From Melioribacteraceae bacterium (lineage in GTDB: Bacteria > Bacteroidota > Ignavibacteria > Ignavibacteriales > Melioribacteraceae), in the NCBI GenBank assembly GCA_016342755.1, contig JAEINS010000001.1:124001-188000 (forward strand): a stretch of 64,000 nucleotides of DNA, read 5' to 3'. Numbering within the stretch: position 1 is the first letter of the stretch; each line of letters begins with the position of its first letter. The translations under genes were made by a program, and so were the position numbers. This document shows positions 37,154 to 47,169 of the stretch, piece by piece. Below the pieces are notes generated by a model. That model saw nothing but the letters and a program-made list of their open reading frames with translations. It searched no databases and was not told where the DNA came from.

Positions 37154-40100
37154 ATGAAATTCAAAATTTCTACACTCTTTATTGTGTTAGTTCTATTGAT
37201 ATCCGCAAAATCTTTCGGACAGGTTAGTCTTAGTTTAAAAGATGGTGGTGGAGCGGAAATAACAGACTTTACAAGTGTTGCAATAGTTGATGGACAAAAT
37301 TTGTTGTATTCCATAACTCTTGAAGATCCAAATACGAATCAATTAAGAGATGTTGGTGCTGGTACTATTGGTGCTGAATTTGGTGGTGTTCATAAAGATT
37401 TTTATTGTATCGATTTTCATCATCCTTTAGGGGGAAATAATCATGAATATTGGGATAGCGGAAATACTCCTGCAGAAATTACTTACGTATTAAATAATTA
37501 TTATCCTTATAATCAAAACCGCTCTGATGCTTTAAGTGTAACTAAGCAGGAAGCTGCAGCAGTTCAAACTGTTGTGTGGCATTATAGCGATGGTTTGGAT
37601 TTGAATACAATTACAAATGAAACAATTAAAAATAGGGCTTTGGCTATTAAAGCTGATGCTGATGCAAATAAGTCTACTTATTCATTTGTATCTGCATTAG
37701 AAATTGTACCAGCTTCACAGAATTTATTAAATGGGCAATATGCTGCATTCAAAGTTGTTGCTAAAGATGATTTAGGACAACCGATGGCAAATGTTTCTGT
37801 TACGGTTTCTACGAATTCGGATGGCTTATTAAACGGAACTCCAAGCCAAATTCAATTAACAACTGGTATAACAGGTTTAACAGATGTTATTTTCTTGACT
37901 CAAGGAACAGTGGAAGATGCTGTTGTATCAGCTGAGGCTATTGTAGTTATGCCTCATGGAACTAGATATGTAAGTAGTTCAGCTACAGATGAAAAGCAAA
38001 AATTAGTATTGGCAACTCCTACTAATGATCTTAAAAGAGTTGAAACAAATATTAGTTGGGAACCAGTTTTAGGTGAAATTGGTAATTTTGTTTGGAATGA
38101 TCTAAACAATGATGGAATTCAAGATGCAGATGAACCTGGAATTCCGAATGTTACTGTTAATTTATATGATGAAGCTGGGACTCTTATCCGGACAACTCAG
38201 ACAGATGAAAACGGCTTTTATTTGTTTAATGAGTTAATTCTAAATTGCCAGACTGAACCATGTGCAGAATGTGATGGGAAATTTTCATGGCTTAAAGTTA
38301 AATTTAACGGTGAATCAACATCAAATATTAGAGTTGTTCAAAGAGACGGTGCAGAAGTTTTTAACGGAAACGTTGCACCAGGAGAAGAATTCACTTTTCA
38401 TGGACAAGATAATCAAAATACATTAGGACCAGAAGTTACCATATATGTGAATGAAGTAGAAAATACTTCAATACATACCAGTTGTTCACAACCTCTTGAA
38501 GTTGGATATATTTTCGGTGATTTTACAATCGTTCATGGTGCCAGTAGAAATGGTGGAGAACTTTGCACTGATGCAAATGAATGTTGTTTCTCTGTGTCGG
38601 TAGAGCAAAATACAATTCCAGAAGGATTTAATCCTACACAAATAAATAAGGGTAATGATAGAGCAGTTGATAGTAATGAAAATCCTTTCACTGTTTGTTT
38701 ATCTCCTTTGAATCCGATTGATCATACAGTTGATTTTGGATATTTCACTGAAACAAAAATATATAAAATTGGTGATTATGTATGGCATGATTCTAACGTA
38801 AACGGAATTCAGGATGCTGATGAAAACGGAATTGCTGGTGTTTTAGTTGAACTTTACAAAGATGAAATATTATTAGATACAACTAGAACAAATGCTGATG
38901 GTTTATATCTATTTGAAAAGTTAGAGAATGATACTTATAAAATAAAACTTGCAGATTCTAACTTTGAAGAAGATGGTATACTTTATTCTTCAAGAAAAGT
39001 TAAATGGCATTATACTAAAAAAGATCAGGGTACAAACAATCTTGTTGATAGTGATGCTAACTCAGATAATCCGGTTGTAACTGTTACGTTAAACAATGCT
39101 GATGATTTAAGTATTGATTTTGGATTTTACAAAACATGTGTTACACTTCTAAAAGAAGCTGATAAAACAACTGCTAAAGTTGGTGATATAATTTCATACT
39201 CATTTACTGTAAGTAACTGTGGCGATGTTGAATTAGGTGGCGGTGTAAATGTATTTGACGATATGCTTAAACCTGGCGATCAGAAATTATTTTACGTTTC
39301 ACTAAATCCGGGAGAATCCAAAACACTGACTTCTTACGAAGGATTTGAATTTAAATATACTGTTAAAGAAGAAGATTGTGGAAAGCAGATTATAAATCAT
39401 GCATTTGCTGAAGGACATCCAGTTGATAACTCTGAATTTGTATTTGATGAAGATGACTGGACAGTAACTATTGCTGACTGTATCGAAAAAGCTTCTTTAG
39501 GCGATAAAGTATGGCTTGATGAAAATAAAGACGGAATTCAAAACGAGAACGAAATAGGTTTTGAAGGTGTTACTGTTAATTTATTAGATTGTAACGGAGT
39601 TTTGTTAAATACAAAAACTACTGACGGCAATGGTAATTATTTATTCAGCGAATTAACACCAGGTGACTATAAAGTTGAATTTGTTTTACCAGCTGATTAT
39701 AAATTTACTTCTCAGAATTTAGGTAATAATGATTTAACAGATTCGGATGCTGAAGTAACATCAGGACAAACAACATGTATTACTTTAGAACCAGGTGAAA
39801 ATAATTTATCAGTTGATGCTGGAGTATATCTGAATACAGCTTCACTTGGAGATTTTGTTTGGAATGATGTTAACAAAGATGGAATTCAAAACGATACTGA
39901 AACCGGCATTGCTGGAATTACAGTAAACTTATTTGACTGTAATGAAGTATTGGTTAGTACAACCGTTACAAATGGTAAGGGAAATTATTTATTCAACAAC
40001 TTAATTCCCGGCAGTTATTTAGTAGAATTTGTTATTCCAGCTGAATATCAAATCTCAGCTATCAATAACGGTGATAACGACTTAGTAGATTCTGATATTG

Positions 40101-43100
40101 ATATAACAACTGGCAAAACAATTTGTATAGAACTTGAAGCAGGCGAAGAAAATTTATCGGTTGATGCCGGAGTTTACTTAAAAACTTCTTCGTTAGGCGA
40201 TTATATCTGGTTAGATGCTGATAAAGACGGTCTCCAGGGAACAAATGAAACTGGTGTTTCTCATGTATTAGTTGAATTATTTAACGATGAAAATGTAAAA
40301 CTATCTGAACAATATACAGACGGCAACGGAAAATATTTGTTTACCAACTTACTGCCAGATCAGTATTATATCTTAGTAACATTGCCGGCAAACTATGCGT
40401 TTACACTTCAAAATGCCGGAAGCAATGATGCTGTGGATTCTGATCTAAATGTTACAACCGGTAAATCTGATGTTGTTGATTTAGGAATAGAAGAAACTAA
40501 CCTGACACTTGATGGCGGTATTTATTTAGATCTTGGTGCTATTGGCGATTACGTTTGGTTAGATGAAAATAAAGATGGTATTCAGGATGATAATGAGAGT
40601 GGAGTTGAAGGTGTAACAGTAAACTTATTTGATTGCTCTGGAGTTTTATTAGATTCAAAAACAACAGATGCAAATGGAAAATATCTATTCACAGAACTTA
40701 CACCAAATGATTACAAAGTAAAATTTGTTTTACCAACTTATTATGAGTTTACAGCAAAAGATTCTGAAAATGATGATCTTAAAGATTCAGATGCTGATCT
40801 AGATAATGGCGAAACAGTTTGTGTAACTCTGGCAGCCGGTGAAACAAATCTGTCGTTAGATGCCGGTATCTTTATGAATCTTGGTGCTATTGGCGATTAT
40901 GTCTGGTTGGATGAAGATGAAGACGGTATTCAGGATGATAATGAAAACGGTGTTGCTAATATAACTGTTAAGTTAGCGGACTGTGATAATGATGTAATAA
41001 TAGCTACAACACAGACAGATGCAAACGGTTATTATATATTTGAAGGACTTGTAGTTGGAAGTTATAAAGTGATATTTGAAAATCCTGTTGGATATACTTT
41101 TACAACCCGTAAGAATGGAAATTCTGAAAAAGATTCTGATGCTGATATAACTACAGGCGAAACTGAATGTATAGTTCTTGGAATAAGTGAAAGAAACTTA
41201 ACTTTAGATGCCGGTATATTTAGCAATCTGAAAGAAGTTGATATAAAAGTAGTTAAGACAGTTGATAATACAAATCCTGAAAACGGAAGTAATATTGTTT
41301 ATACAATAGAAGTAACAAATCTTGGTCCGGATAACGCAACTGGTGTTAAGGTTTCCGATCTATTACCTGACGGTGTTTCATTTGTATCTACATACGCATC
41401 ACAAGGTTCTTATGATGACGCAACCGGAATCTGGACAGTTGGAAGCCTTATTAACGGAGCTTCTGCAACTTTAGATATTACTGTTACTGTAGAAATATCA
41501 ACCGGCAATTTAGGAACTTTTGATATTGGTCCTGCTAAAGGATTTAACGTATTTGTACTAAATGATATAAATCAGCCATCAGCCGATACAGAAGGACGTA
41601 TGGCAGTTGGTAACAACGCAACACTAGCAAACTACAGTGTTGGAGATAAACTTCCAAACTCTAATGGAACTGTTGATGTATTAATAGTTGGAAACCATTT
41701 AGAATATTCTACAGGCAGAGTTTATCATGGAAATGTAGTTTATGGAAATTCTTCGAACCTTCCTAAAACAAGTGTTTCAGTTGATGAAGGAACAATCAGA
41801 AAAGAATCAATAATTGATTTTGCGGCTGCTGAAGCTTTATATCTGAATATGACAAAGCAACTTGCTGATCTTGATCCAAACGGAAGTGTTGAACTTAAAT
41901 GGGGCGGTATATATTTAGTTGGCAACGATCCATTCTTAAATATATTTGAAGTAAACGGCTCTGACTTAACCCAGGCCAATAATGTTGATATACAGGTTCC
42001 AAACGGATCTACTGTTGTAATAAATGTACTTGGTGATAATATTAAATGGTCCGGCGGTTTAGCAGTTAAAGGAATTGAATCAACAAACGTAGCGTTTAAC
42101 TTCCCGGATGCTGAAAATATCACTATCCAGGGTATTGATGTTCTTGGTGCTATTTTAGCTCCTAAAGCTACTGTTAACTTTATTGCTGGCGTTCAGAACG
42201 GACAGATAATTTGTAAAAATATTTATGGCTCCGGTCAGTTTAATAATAAATTATTTATTGGCGATGTTCCCGGAAATACTACTGTTGTAAATGTTGCAAA
42301 AGTTATTGATGTTGATCAGGTTGAAACCAGCAGTAGTAACAATTCATCATCAGCTGTATTTGAACTTGTTTGGGAATATGACGGAACTACCGGAAACAGT
42401 GGCTCTGATGATTCTCAAAGCGGTGGCAGTGATGGTAACCAATCAAATACATCATGGACTAATGTTGGCGGATTTGGCATTAACGAAATAATCTGGACAA
42501 TGAATGAAACTAGTAATGGCTTATTATTAGCCGGTACTATGGGCGGAAAGCTTTATTTAAGAGACGGTGATAATTGGACTGTTATAAATTCTACGATGCA
42601 TGTTGGGTTTATTTGGTCAATTGCTGTTGAAAATAATAAAATATATGTCGGAACTGAGCAAGGTGTATTTGTTTCAATTGATAATGGTGCAAACTGGGAA
42701 AGTGCCGGATTAGAAGGCAAAGATGTTCGTGCGCTTAAATTTGACAAGTATGGTAATCTGTTAGCCGGTACTTGGGGATTTGGTGTTTACAAACTTAATG
42801 GAACAACATGGTCTGAATTCAATTCATCAATCGAATCAAAAGTTATTCATTCATTAGTGGTTGATCCGGCAACAAACGATATTTACGCTGGTACATTTGG
42901 ATTTGGAATTCTTAAACTTGCTGCCGGTACTTCAGAATGGATTACACTTGATGTTGGTTATCAGTTTATCTGGGCTCTCGATATTACATCTGACGGTACA
43001 ATTGTAGCCGGAACATTTGGCGGCGGTGTTTATTTAAGTACCGATAACGGAGTAACCTGGCATCAAAATAATAATGGTCTGGTCGGACTTCATGTGTATA

Positions 43101-43627
43101 GCATAAGTATTTTAGATGATGTAGTTAATGTTAGTACATGGACTGGCGGAGTTCAGCAGTTAGGCGGTGGTTCTACTCAGTCTCTAGCTAAAGTAGTTCC
43201 TGGTTTAGAATCCTGGAATAGTATAGGAATGTTTGATCAGGAAGTTAGTACAATCTATGCTGAAAAGGCGACTGGTATAATTTACGCCGGAACAAAAGAC
43301 GGTCAGATTTACAAAGTTGGAAACGATGATATAACTGATGCGGAAACTGAAAGTACAATTCCTAACAAATTCAGTTTAGATCAGAATTACCCGAATCCTT
43401 TTAATCCGTCTACAATGATACAGTTTGCTGTTCCTGAAAGCGGAAGTTATTCAATTATAGTGTATAACATAATTGGTAAAGAAGTTGCGGTTGCCGCATC
43501 TGGTAATTTTGGTGCCGGAACGCATAAAATAAACTTTGATGCTTCTTTAATAAGTACAGGTGTTTATATTTACAGATTAGTTGGCAACAATGTAAACATC
43601 GCTAAGAAAATGATCTTGATGAAGTAG
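37154..43627 (+). CDS. Giant T9SS adhesin-like protein: thioester domain, seven SdrD_B modules, choice-of-anchor A, propeller
   Basis: The 2157-residue surface protein starts with a signal peptide (1-23, ending SFGQ). Residues about 30-185 look like a thioester adhesin domain: YCID with Cys85 and AVQTVVW with Gln138. A Big_1-like Ig domain follows (about 190-285). The first SdrD_B module starts at EIGNFVWNDLNNDG and is interrupted by a Cys-containing inserted domain (about 38235-38560). A second SdrD_B (from 38765) and a DUF11-like domain with NCGDVELGG follow. Five tandem SdrD_B units of 116 residues span 39494-41233. Next are a DUF11 repeat (LGPDNATGVKV), a choice-of-anchor A domain (41518-42300; GFNVFVLNDI), a Ser/Gly/Asn linker, a propeller (42451-43340), and the type A sorting domain (QNYPNPFNPST). 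It is likely a surface adhesin. Confidence 0.82.
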   Translation: MKFKISTLFIVLVLLISAKSFGQVSLSLKDGGGAEITDFTSVAIVDGQNLLYSITLEDPNTNQLRDVGAGTIGAEFGGVHKDFYCIDFHHPLGGNNHEYWDSGNTPAEITYVLNNYYPYNQNRSDALSVTKQEAAAVQTVVWHYSDGLDLNTITNETIKNRALAIKADADANKSTYSFVSALEIVPASQNLLNGQYAAFKVVAKDDLGQPMANVSVTVSTNSDGLLNGTPSQIQLTTGITGLTDVIFLTQGTVEDAVVSAEAIVVMPHGTRYVSSSATDEKQKLVLATPTNDLKRVETNISWEPVLGEIGNFVWNDLNNDGIQDADEPGIPNVTVNLYDEAGTLIRTTQTDENGFYLFNELILNCQTEPCAECDGKFSWLKVKFNGESTSNIRVVQRDGAEVFNGNVAPGEEFTFHGQDNQNTLGPEVTIYVNEVENTSIHTSCSQPLEVGYIFGDFTIVHGASRNGGELCTDANECCFSVSVEQNTIPEGFNPTQINKGNDRAVDSNENPFTVCLSPLNPIDHTVDFGYFTETKIYKIGDYVWHDSNVNGIQDADENGIAGVLVELYKDEILLDTTRTNADGLYLFEKLENDTYKIKLADSNFEEDGILYSSRKVKWHYTKKDQGTNNLVDSDANSDNPVVTVTLNNADDLSIDFGFYKTCVTLLKEADKTTAKVGDIISYSFTVSNCGDVELGGGVNVFDDMLKPGDQKLFYVSLNPGESKTLTSYEGFEFKYTVKEEDCGKQIINHAFAEGHPVDNSEFVFDEDDWTVTIADCIEKASLGDKVWLDENKDGIQNENEIGFEGVTVNLLDCNGVLLNTKTTDGNGNYLFSELTPGDYKVEFVLPADYKFTSQNLGNNDLTDSDAEVTSGQTTCITLEPGENNLSVDAGVYLNTASLGDFVWNDVNKDGIQNDTETGIAGITVNLFDCNEVLVSTTVTNGKGNYLFNNLIPGSYLVEFVIPAEYQISAINNGDNDLVDSDIDITTGKTICIELEAGEENLSVDAGVYLKTSSLGDYIWLDADKDGLQGTNETGVSHVLVELFNDENVKLSEQYTDGNGKYLFTNLLPDQYYILVTLPANYAFTLQNAGSNDAVDSDLNVTTGKSDVVDLGIEETNLTLDGGIYLDLGAIGDYVWLDENKDGIQDDNESGVEGVTVNLFDCSGVLLDSKTTDANGKYLFTELTPNDYKVKFVLPTYYEFTAKDSENDDLKDSDADLDNGETVCVTLAAGETNLSLDAGIFMNLGAIGDYVWLDEDEDGIQDDNENGVANITVKLADCDNDVIIATTQTDANGYYIFEGLVVGSYKVIFENPVGYTFTTRKNGNSEKDSDADITTGETECIVLGISERNLTLDAGIFSNLKEVDIKVVKTVDNTNPENGSNIVYTIEVTNLGPDNATGVKVSDLLPDGVSFVSTYASQGSYDDATGIWTVGSLINGASATLDITVTVEISTGNLGTFDIGPAKGFNVFVLNDINQPSADTEGRMAVGNNATLANYSVGDKLPNSNGTVDVLIVGNHLEYSTGRVYHGNVVYGNSSNLPKTSVSVDEGTIRKESIIDFAAAEALYLNMTKQLADLDPNGSVELKWGGIYLVGNDPFLNIFEVNGSDLTQANNVDIQVPNGSTVVINVLGDNIKWSGGLAVKGIESTNVAFNFPDAENITIQGIDVLGAILAPKATVNFIAGVQNGQIICKNIYGSGQFNNKLFIGDVPGNTTVVNVAKVIDVDQVETSSSNNSSSAVFELVWEYDGTTGNSGSDDSQSGGSDGNQSNTSWTNVGGFGINEIIWTMNETSNGLLLAGTMGGKLYLRDGDNWTVINSTMHVGFIWSIAVENNKIYVGTEQGVFVSIDNGANWESAGLEGKDVRALKFDKYGNLLAGTWGFGVYKLNGTTWSEFNSSIESKVIHSLVVDPATNDIYAGTFGFGILKLAAGTSEWITLDVGYQFIWALDITSDGTIVAGTFGGGVYLSTDNGVTWHQNNNGLVGLHVYSISILDDVVNVSTWTGGVQQLGGGSTQSLAKVVPGLESWNSIGMFDQEVSTIYAEKATGIIYAGTKDGQIYKVGNDDITDAETESTIPNKFSLDQNYPNPFNPSTMIQFAVPESGSYSIIVYNIIGKEVAVAASGNFGAGTHKINFDASLISTGVYIYRLVGNNVNIAKKMILMK
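39494..41233 (+). repeat. Five in-frame tandem SdrD_B units, each exactly 348 bp
   Basis: Units begin at 39494, 39842, 40190, 40538 and 40886, each starting S/A-x-G-D-x-[VI]-W and ending about at the D-[AG]-G-[VI]-[YF] strand. The period is 348 nt (116 residues) in every case, although the units differ in sequence throughout. The conserved core of each is D-x-[DN]-x-D-G-[IL]-Q near the calcium-binding loop. Divergence at synonymous and nonsynonymous sites shows the array is old and not an assembly artefact. Confidence 0.9.
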
Positions 43628-43650
43628 TAATTGGAAATATAAATTGAAGA

Positions 43651-43682
43651 AAAAGGAGAGTGTAACAGCTCTCCTTTTTTTG
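43651..43682 (+). terminator. Intrinsic terminator after the giant adhesin gene
   Basis: A perfect 10-bp stem (AAAAGGAGAG at 43651-43660 with CTCTCCTTTT at 43669-43678), an 8-nt loop and a T-run running through 43681. It starts 24 nt after the stop of the adhesin gene. This is the clearest terminator in the central part of the window. Confidence 0.9.
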
Positions 43683-44157
43683 TTTAAACCAAAGCATTTT
43701 ACAGCGTTTTTTGTATGATTCAGAAACCATTAGTACAGTTTTAATAAAGTCAGTCTTTCTAAATTAAATCCCAATTATCTTTCAAAATAAGTTCATGTTT
43801 TAATACTGAACCCAGTTTGAAATACTTCGTTTAACGGTTATTAATGAATTTGAGGGTAGGCTGATTCTTAGAAAAATATATATTTGAATGTGAGTTCATT
43901 GTCTTAAAAAGTTAAGTGAACTTATGTCAAAAAAATTACATGTAACAAAAATTTACAAAACTTAAACTGTAAAAATTTCACAATATCAGCGTTTAATATA
44001 AAATTGTACTGAGTTGTAAACATTATTAACAAAGGTAATTAAATGATGTGCCAAAGTTAAGTCTCTTTATAACAAGGAGTTACTTCTATATTTAACGTTG
44101 GTACGACATTAGACATTAGGATTATAACTTATTAAACTATTTTAACTAGGAAATAAT
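43683..44157 (+). promoter_or_regulatory. Long leader region of the response-regulator gene
   Basis: This 475-nt gap has no open frame beyond about a dozen codons. A TATATTTG at 43879-43886 fits the Bacteroidota -7 element TAnnTTTG. A TTTG at 43849-43852 is a rather distant -33 candidate. Just downstream is a two-part hairpin: AGTTCA (43893-43898) pairs with TGAACT (43917-43922), and inside it CTTAA (43903-43907) pairs with TTAAG (43912-43916). If transcription starts there, the leader is about 265 nt. This is suggestive only. Confidence 0.3.
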
Positions 44158-44571
44158 ATGTTAAAGAAATATCCAACATTGCCTATTCTAATTGTAGATG
44201 ACGAGCAAATAGCTCTGACCAGCCTAGAAATGGTCCTAAATTCAGAGGGAATAGATAATCTAATTCTTTGCGAAGACAGCAGAGAAGTGATGGATCTTCT
44301 TAGTGAAAATAAGATTGGAATTGTATTGCTCGATCTTTCAATGCCTCACATAAGCGGCTACGAATTGTTTAATCAGATATCGCAGCAATATCCGGGAACT
44401 CCAATAATTATTGTTAGCGGTGAAAATGATTTAGCAAGTACAGTCTCATGGATAAAAGAGGCAGCTTACGATTTTCTTCCAAAACCTATTTGTGAAGAAA
44501 AATTTATGGCTACGTTACACAAGGCTCTTGAATCTGTCGGGATTATTGATAACGGAAATTATTTGAATTAG
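44158..44571 (+). CDS. Stand-alone response regulator receiver (CheY-like)
   Basis: This 137-residue protein is a single receiver domain without an output domain. It has the acidic pair in LIVDDE (Asp14, Asp15), the phosphoacceptor Asp59 in LLDLSMP, Ser87 in IIVSGEN and the conserved Lys109 in LPKPI. It would relay phosphate from a histidine kinase to a target by protein contact; no kinase is encoded nearby. The start has AGGAAA upstream and a long leader of more than 450 nt after the preceding terminator. Its cognate pathway is unknown. It lies upstream of the cell-wall hydrolase cluster, but co-regulation is not shown. Confidence 0.9.
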   Translation: MLKKYPTLPILIVDDEQIALTSLEMVLNSEGIDNLILCEDSREVMDLLSENKIGIVLLDLSMPHISGYELFNQISQQYPGTPIIIVSGENDLASTVSWIKEAAYDFLPKPICEEKFMATLHKALESVGIIDNGNYLN

Positions 44572-44707
44572 TAAAAACTCCAAGATATAAATAATAGATT
44601 CATACTGTTTTCTTAAACTATTGTTCTCCGGATCTTTTATTTTTCCCCTCATATAATTGAAAAGATTCATATCTTTAATTCCCCATTTCAAATTACTAGG
44701 AATTTGT

Positions 44708-47161
44708 ATGCGATTCATTTATCAGATTTGTATCATTTTATTTTGCGCAGTTACATTATCAGCCCAGGAATTTAGTGTTCATAAGTTTCATCTAAATGAG
44801 TTTGGAAGCAAAGAAAAATCTTTACCGAAAGCTGAAAACTTATCTGCCCAAATTATTCCCCTTCAAATAAAAGCTAAACCGGAGAAGGTTATTTTCGGTT
44901 ACTTACCAGATTGGGAATACAATAAAGGAAGCTATCAGTATTTTAATTATGATTTGCTTACACACATTGCGGCATTCGATTTCATGGTAAGCGCAAATGG
45001 TAATGTGAGTTATCCATCGGGATGGCCCTGGACCGATGTAATAAATGAAGCACACTCAAACGGTGTTAAAGTTATTATGACAGCCGTAACATTTGAAGGT
45101 GATGATATTCATAATATTATAACCAATGAAACTGCTAAGACAAATTTTTTCAATAAAACGAAATCCATTTTACAATCATACAAACTTGATGGTGTTAATA
45201 TAGATTTTGAAAGTCTTAATAATGCGGATAAAAGTTCTAACATAAACAATTTTATGAAAGAACTTACAGAGTTTATTCATACCGAATTACCGGGCAAAGA
45301 AGTTTCTTTTGCCGGACCGGCAATTGATTGGGGCAGTAACTGGAATTTAAAAGGATTATCAGAAAACTGTGATTATATATTTATTATGGAATATTCTTTT
45401 TGGGGAAGCTGGAGTAGTACTACCGGACCTCAGGCTCCGCTTACCAATACCGGACAATTAATATCGGTTTCAAGATCATTGGCAAATGAATATGCACAGA
45501 TAATTAATTCAACTCCGGGGAAATTAATTTTAGGAATGCCCTATTACGGAAATAAATGGAAAGTAATTGGCAGCAGTGAAACCTCAACTGTTGATGAATA
45601 TATTAAATCGGTTTTTTATTCTGAAGCTGTAAATGTATATAGCCAGAAAGGAAAAAACTGGTCTACAAAGTATAAAGTACCATGGATAGGATGGAATGAA
45701 GGTGACTGGTACCAAATGTGGTGTGATGATGATTCGAGTTTAGGATTAAAGATTGATCTGGCTCTGAGTAAAAATCTGCTTGGTGTTGGAATGTGGGCTT
45801 TAGGCTACGATGGCGCAAGTACAGATTTATGGAATTTATTAGCACGAAAAATAGCTCCGGATGTTGAGCAGATTCCTTCAACTCCAAATAATTTTGCTGT
45901 AACAATTGAAAACGCAAATTCATTAAATATTTTATTTAGTGAATCGAGCGGGCAAACTGGTTATCGTATATTGGGCAGTAATGACGGTGTTAATTTTACA
46001 GACACAACGTTTTCAATTACTAATAATGTTACTATTAAGGGAGCTGGTATTAGTAATCCTGGTTACTTTAAAGTGGAGGCTTTTAATTCCGCATATACAT
46101 CCGGGCAGACAGAAGTTCTTGGAGCAGTTGCATTTACCAGTGCCACTAAGGCCTTAATTGTAAACGGATTTGACAGGAGTTCAGCAAACACAAGAGACTA
46201 CATTAACAAATATATTTCCAGTATGGATTTTTGGGGTGAGGCAATTGAATCTGCGTCTAATGAAGCTGTTTATAATGGTTTTGTGGATCTGAAAGACTAT
46301 GAGGCAGTGTTCTGGATACTTGGAGATGAATCAACTGCCGATGATACTTTTAATGGAACCGAACAGGAAATTATAATAGAATATTTGGAAAACGGCGGAC
46401 ACCTTTGTGTCAGCGGCTCTGAAGCAGGTTGGGATCTTGGGCGTACAAGTAGTTCAAGCTTAGAGGATTTAGCCTTTTATAAAAATTATCTTAAAGCTGA
46501 GTATATTGATGATGCACCTGCCGGAAAGAATGGAGAGTATTATAAAATTGATGGAATTGATAATACAATAATGGCTGGTTTATCTAATATAGACTTTGAT
46601 AATGGAACACACGGAACTTACGATGTAGACTGGCCTGACGCAATTAAACCAGTTGGCGGCGCAGAAGGAATTCTAAAATTTAACGGTGTTGATGTTTCTC
46701 AAGGTTATGCAGGAATTAGTTATGAAGGTGAATTTGGCAACGGATATGGAAAACTAGTTTATTTAACTGTACCAATAGAGACTATTTATAATGAGGAAAC
46801 TCTGCAAGAAATATTTTACAGACTAATGGATTTCATGATAACAATGGTTTCTGTTGATGATGAACAAATTTCAGAACTGCCAAATGAGTTTAAGTTAAAA
46901 CAGAATTATCCAAATCCGTTTAATCCTAGTACGGTTATAGAATATAATATTCCAGAGTTAAAAACAGGGTATGGTTTGTCTGTACAGTTAAAGGTGTTTG
47001 ATATTCTGGGAAATGAAATAGCGACTCTGGTCAAGGAAAATCAGTTATCTGGGAATTATAAAATTAACTGGAATGCCGGGCAACTTGCCAGCGGAGTTTA
47101 TATTTATCAATTAAGAGCTGGTTCTTTTTTCGAATCGAAAAAAATGATTCTTCAAAAGTAG
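44708..47161 (+). CDS. T9SS GH18 glycosidase with C-terminal ligand-binding and sorting domains
   Basis: The 817-residue secreted protein has a signal peptide (MRFIYQICIILFCAVTLSAQ). The glycoside hydrolase family 18 domain (about 55-390) starts VIFGYLPDWEYNKG. Its catalytic motif is DGVNIDFE (Asp161 to Glu168), which has Asn where chitinases usually have the second Asp; spore-cortex-type GH18 enzymes share this form. It ends with VGMWALGYDG. An FN3-like domain follows. Then comes a Rossmann-like domain (ALIVNGFDRSS, about 478-700) often attached to Bacteroidota amidases and lyases. A type A sorting domain ends the protein. It should cut N-acetylglucosamine-containing polymer outside the cell. 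ATG 44708 has AGGA upstream; an in-frame TTG at 44657 would spoil the signal peptide. Confidence 0.85.
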   Translation: MRFIYQICIILFCAVTLSAQEFSVHKFHLNEFGSKEKSLPKAENLSAQIIPLQIKAKPEKVIFGYLPDWEYNKGSYQYFNYDLLTHIAAFDFMVSANGNVSYPSGWPWTDVINEAHSNGVKVIMTAVTFEGDDIHNIITNETAKTNFFNKTKSILQSYKLDGVNIDFESLNNADKSSNINNFMKELTEFIHTELPGKEVSFAGPAIDWGSNWNLKGLSENCDYIFIMEYSFWGSWSSTTGPQAPLTNTGQLISVSRSLANEYAQIINSTPGKLILGMPYYGNKWKVIGSSETSTVDEYIKSVFYSEAVNVYSQKGKNWSTKYKVPWIGWNEGDWYQMWCDDDSSLGLKIDLALSKNLLGVGMWALGYDGASTDLWNLLARKIAPDVEQIPSTPNNFAVTIENANSLNILFSESSGQTGYRILGSNDGVNFTDTTFSITNNVTIKGAGISNPGYFKVEAFNSAYTSGQTEVLGAVAFTSATKALIVNGFDRSSANTRDYINKYISSMDFWGEAIESASNEAVYNGFVDLKDYEAVFWILGDESTADDTFNGTEQEIIIEYLENGGHLCVSGSEAGWDLGRTSSSSLEDLAFYKNYLKAEYIDDAPAGKNGEYYKIDGIDNTIMAGLSNIDFDNGTHGTYDVDWPDAIKPVGGAEGILKFNGVDVSQGYAGISYEGEFGNGYGKLVYLTVPIETIYNEETLQEIFYRLMDFMITMVSVDDEQISELPNEFKLKQNYPNPFNPSTVIEYNIPELKTGYGLSVQLKVFDILGNEIATLVKENQLSGNYKINWNAGQLASGVYIYQLRAGSFFESKKMILQK

Positions 47162-47169
47162 GAGAAGTT

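Noticed and set aside
39494..41233. Tandem repeats as a CRISPR array or assembly artefact
   Set aside because: The units are 348 nt long, in frame, diverged along their length and encode SdrD_B modules.
41740..42123. 127-codon minus-strand frame inside the giant adhesin
   Set aside because: It is opposite the choice-of-anchor A domain, which continues in frame on the plus strand.
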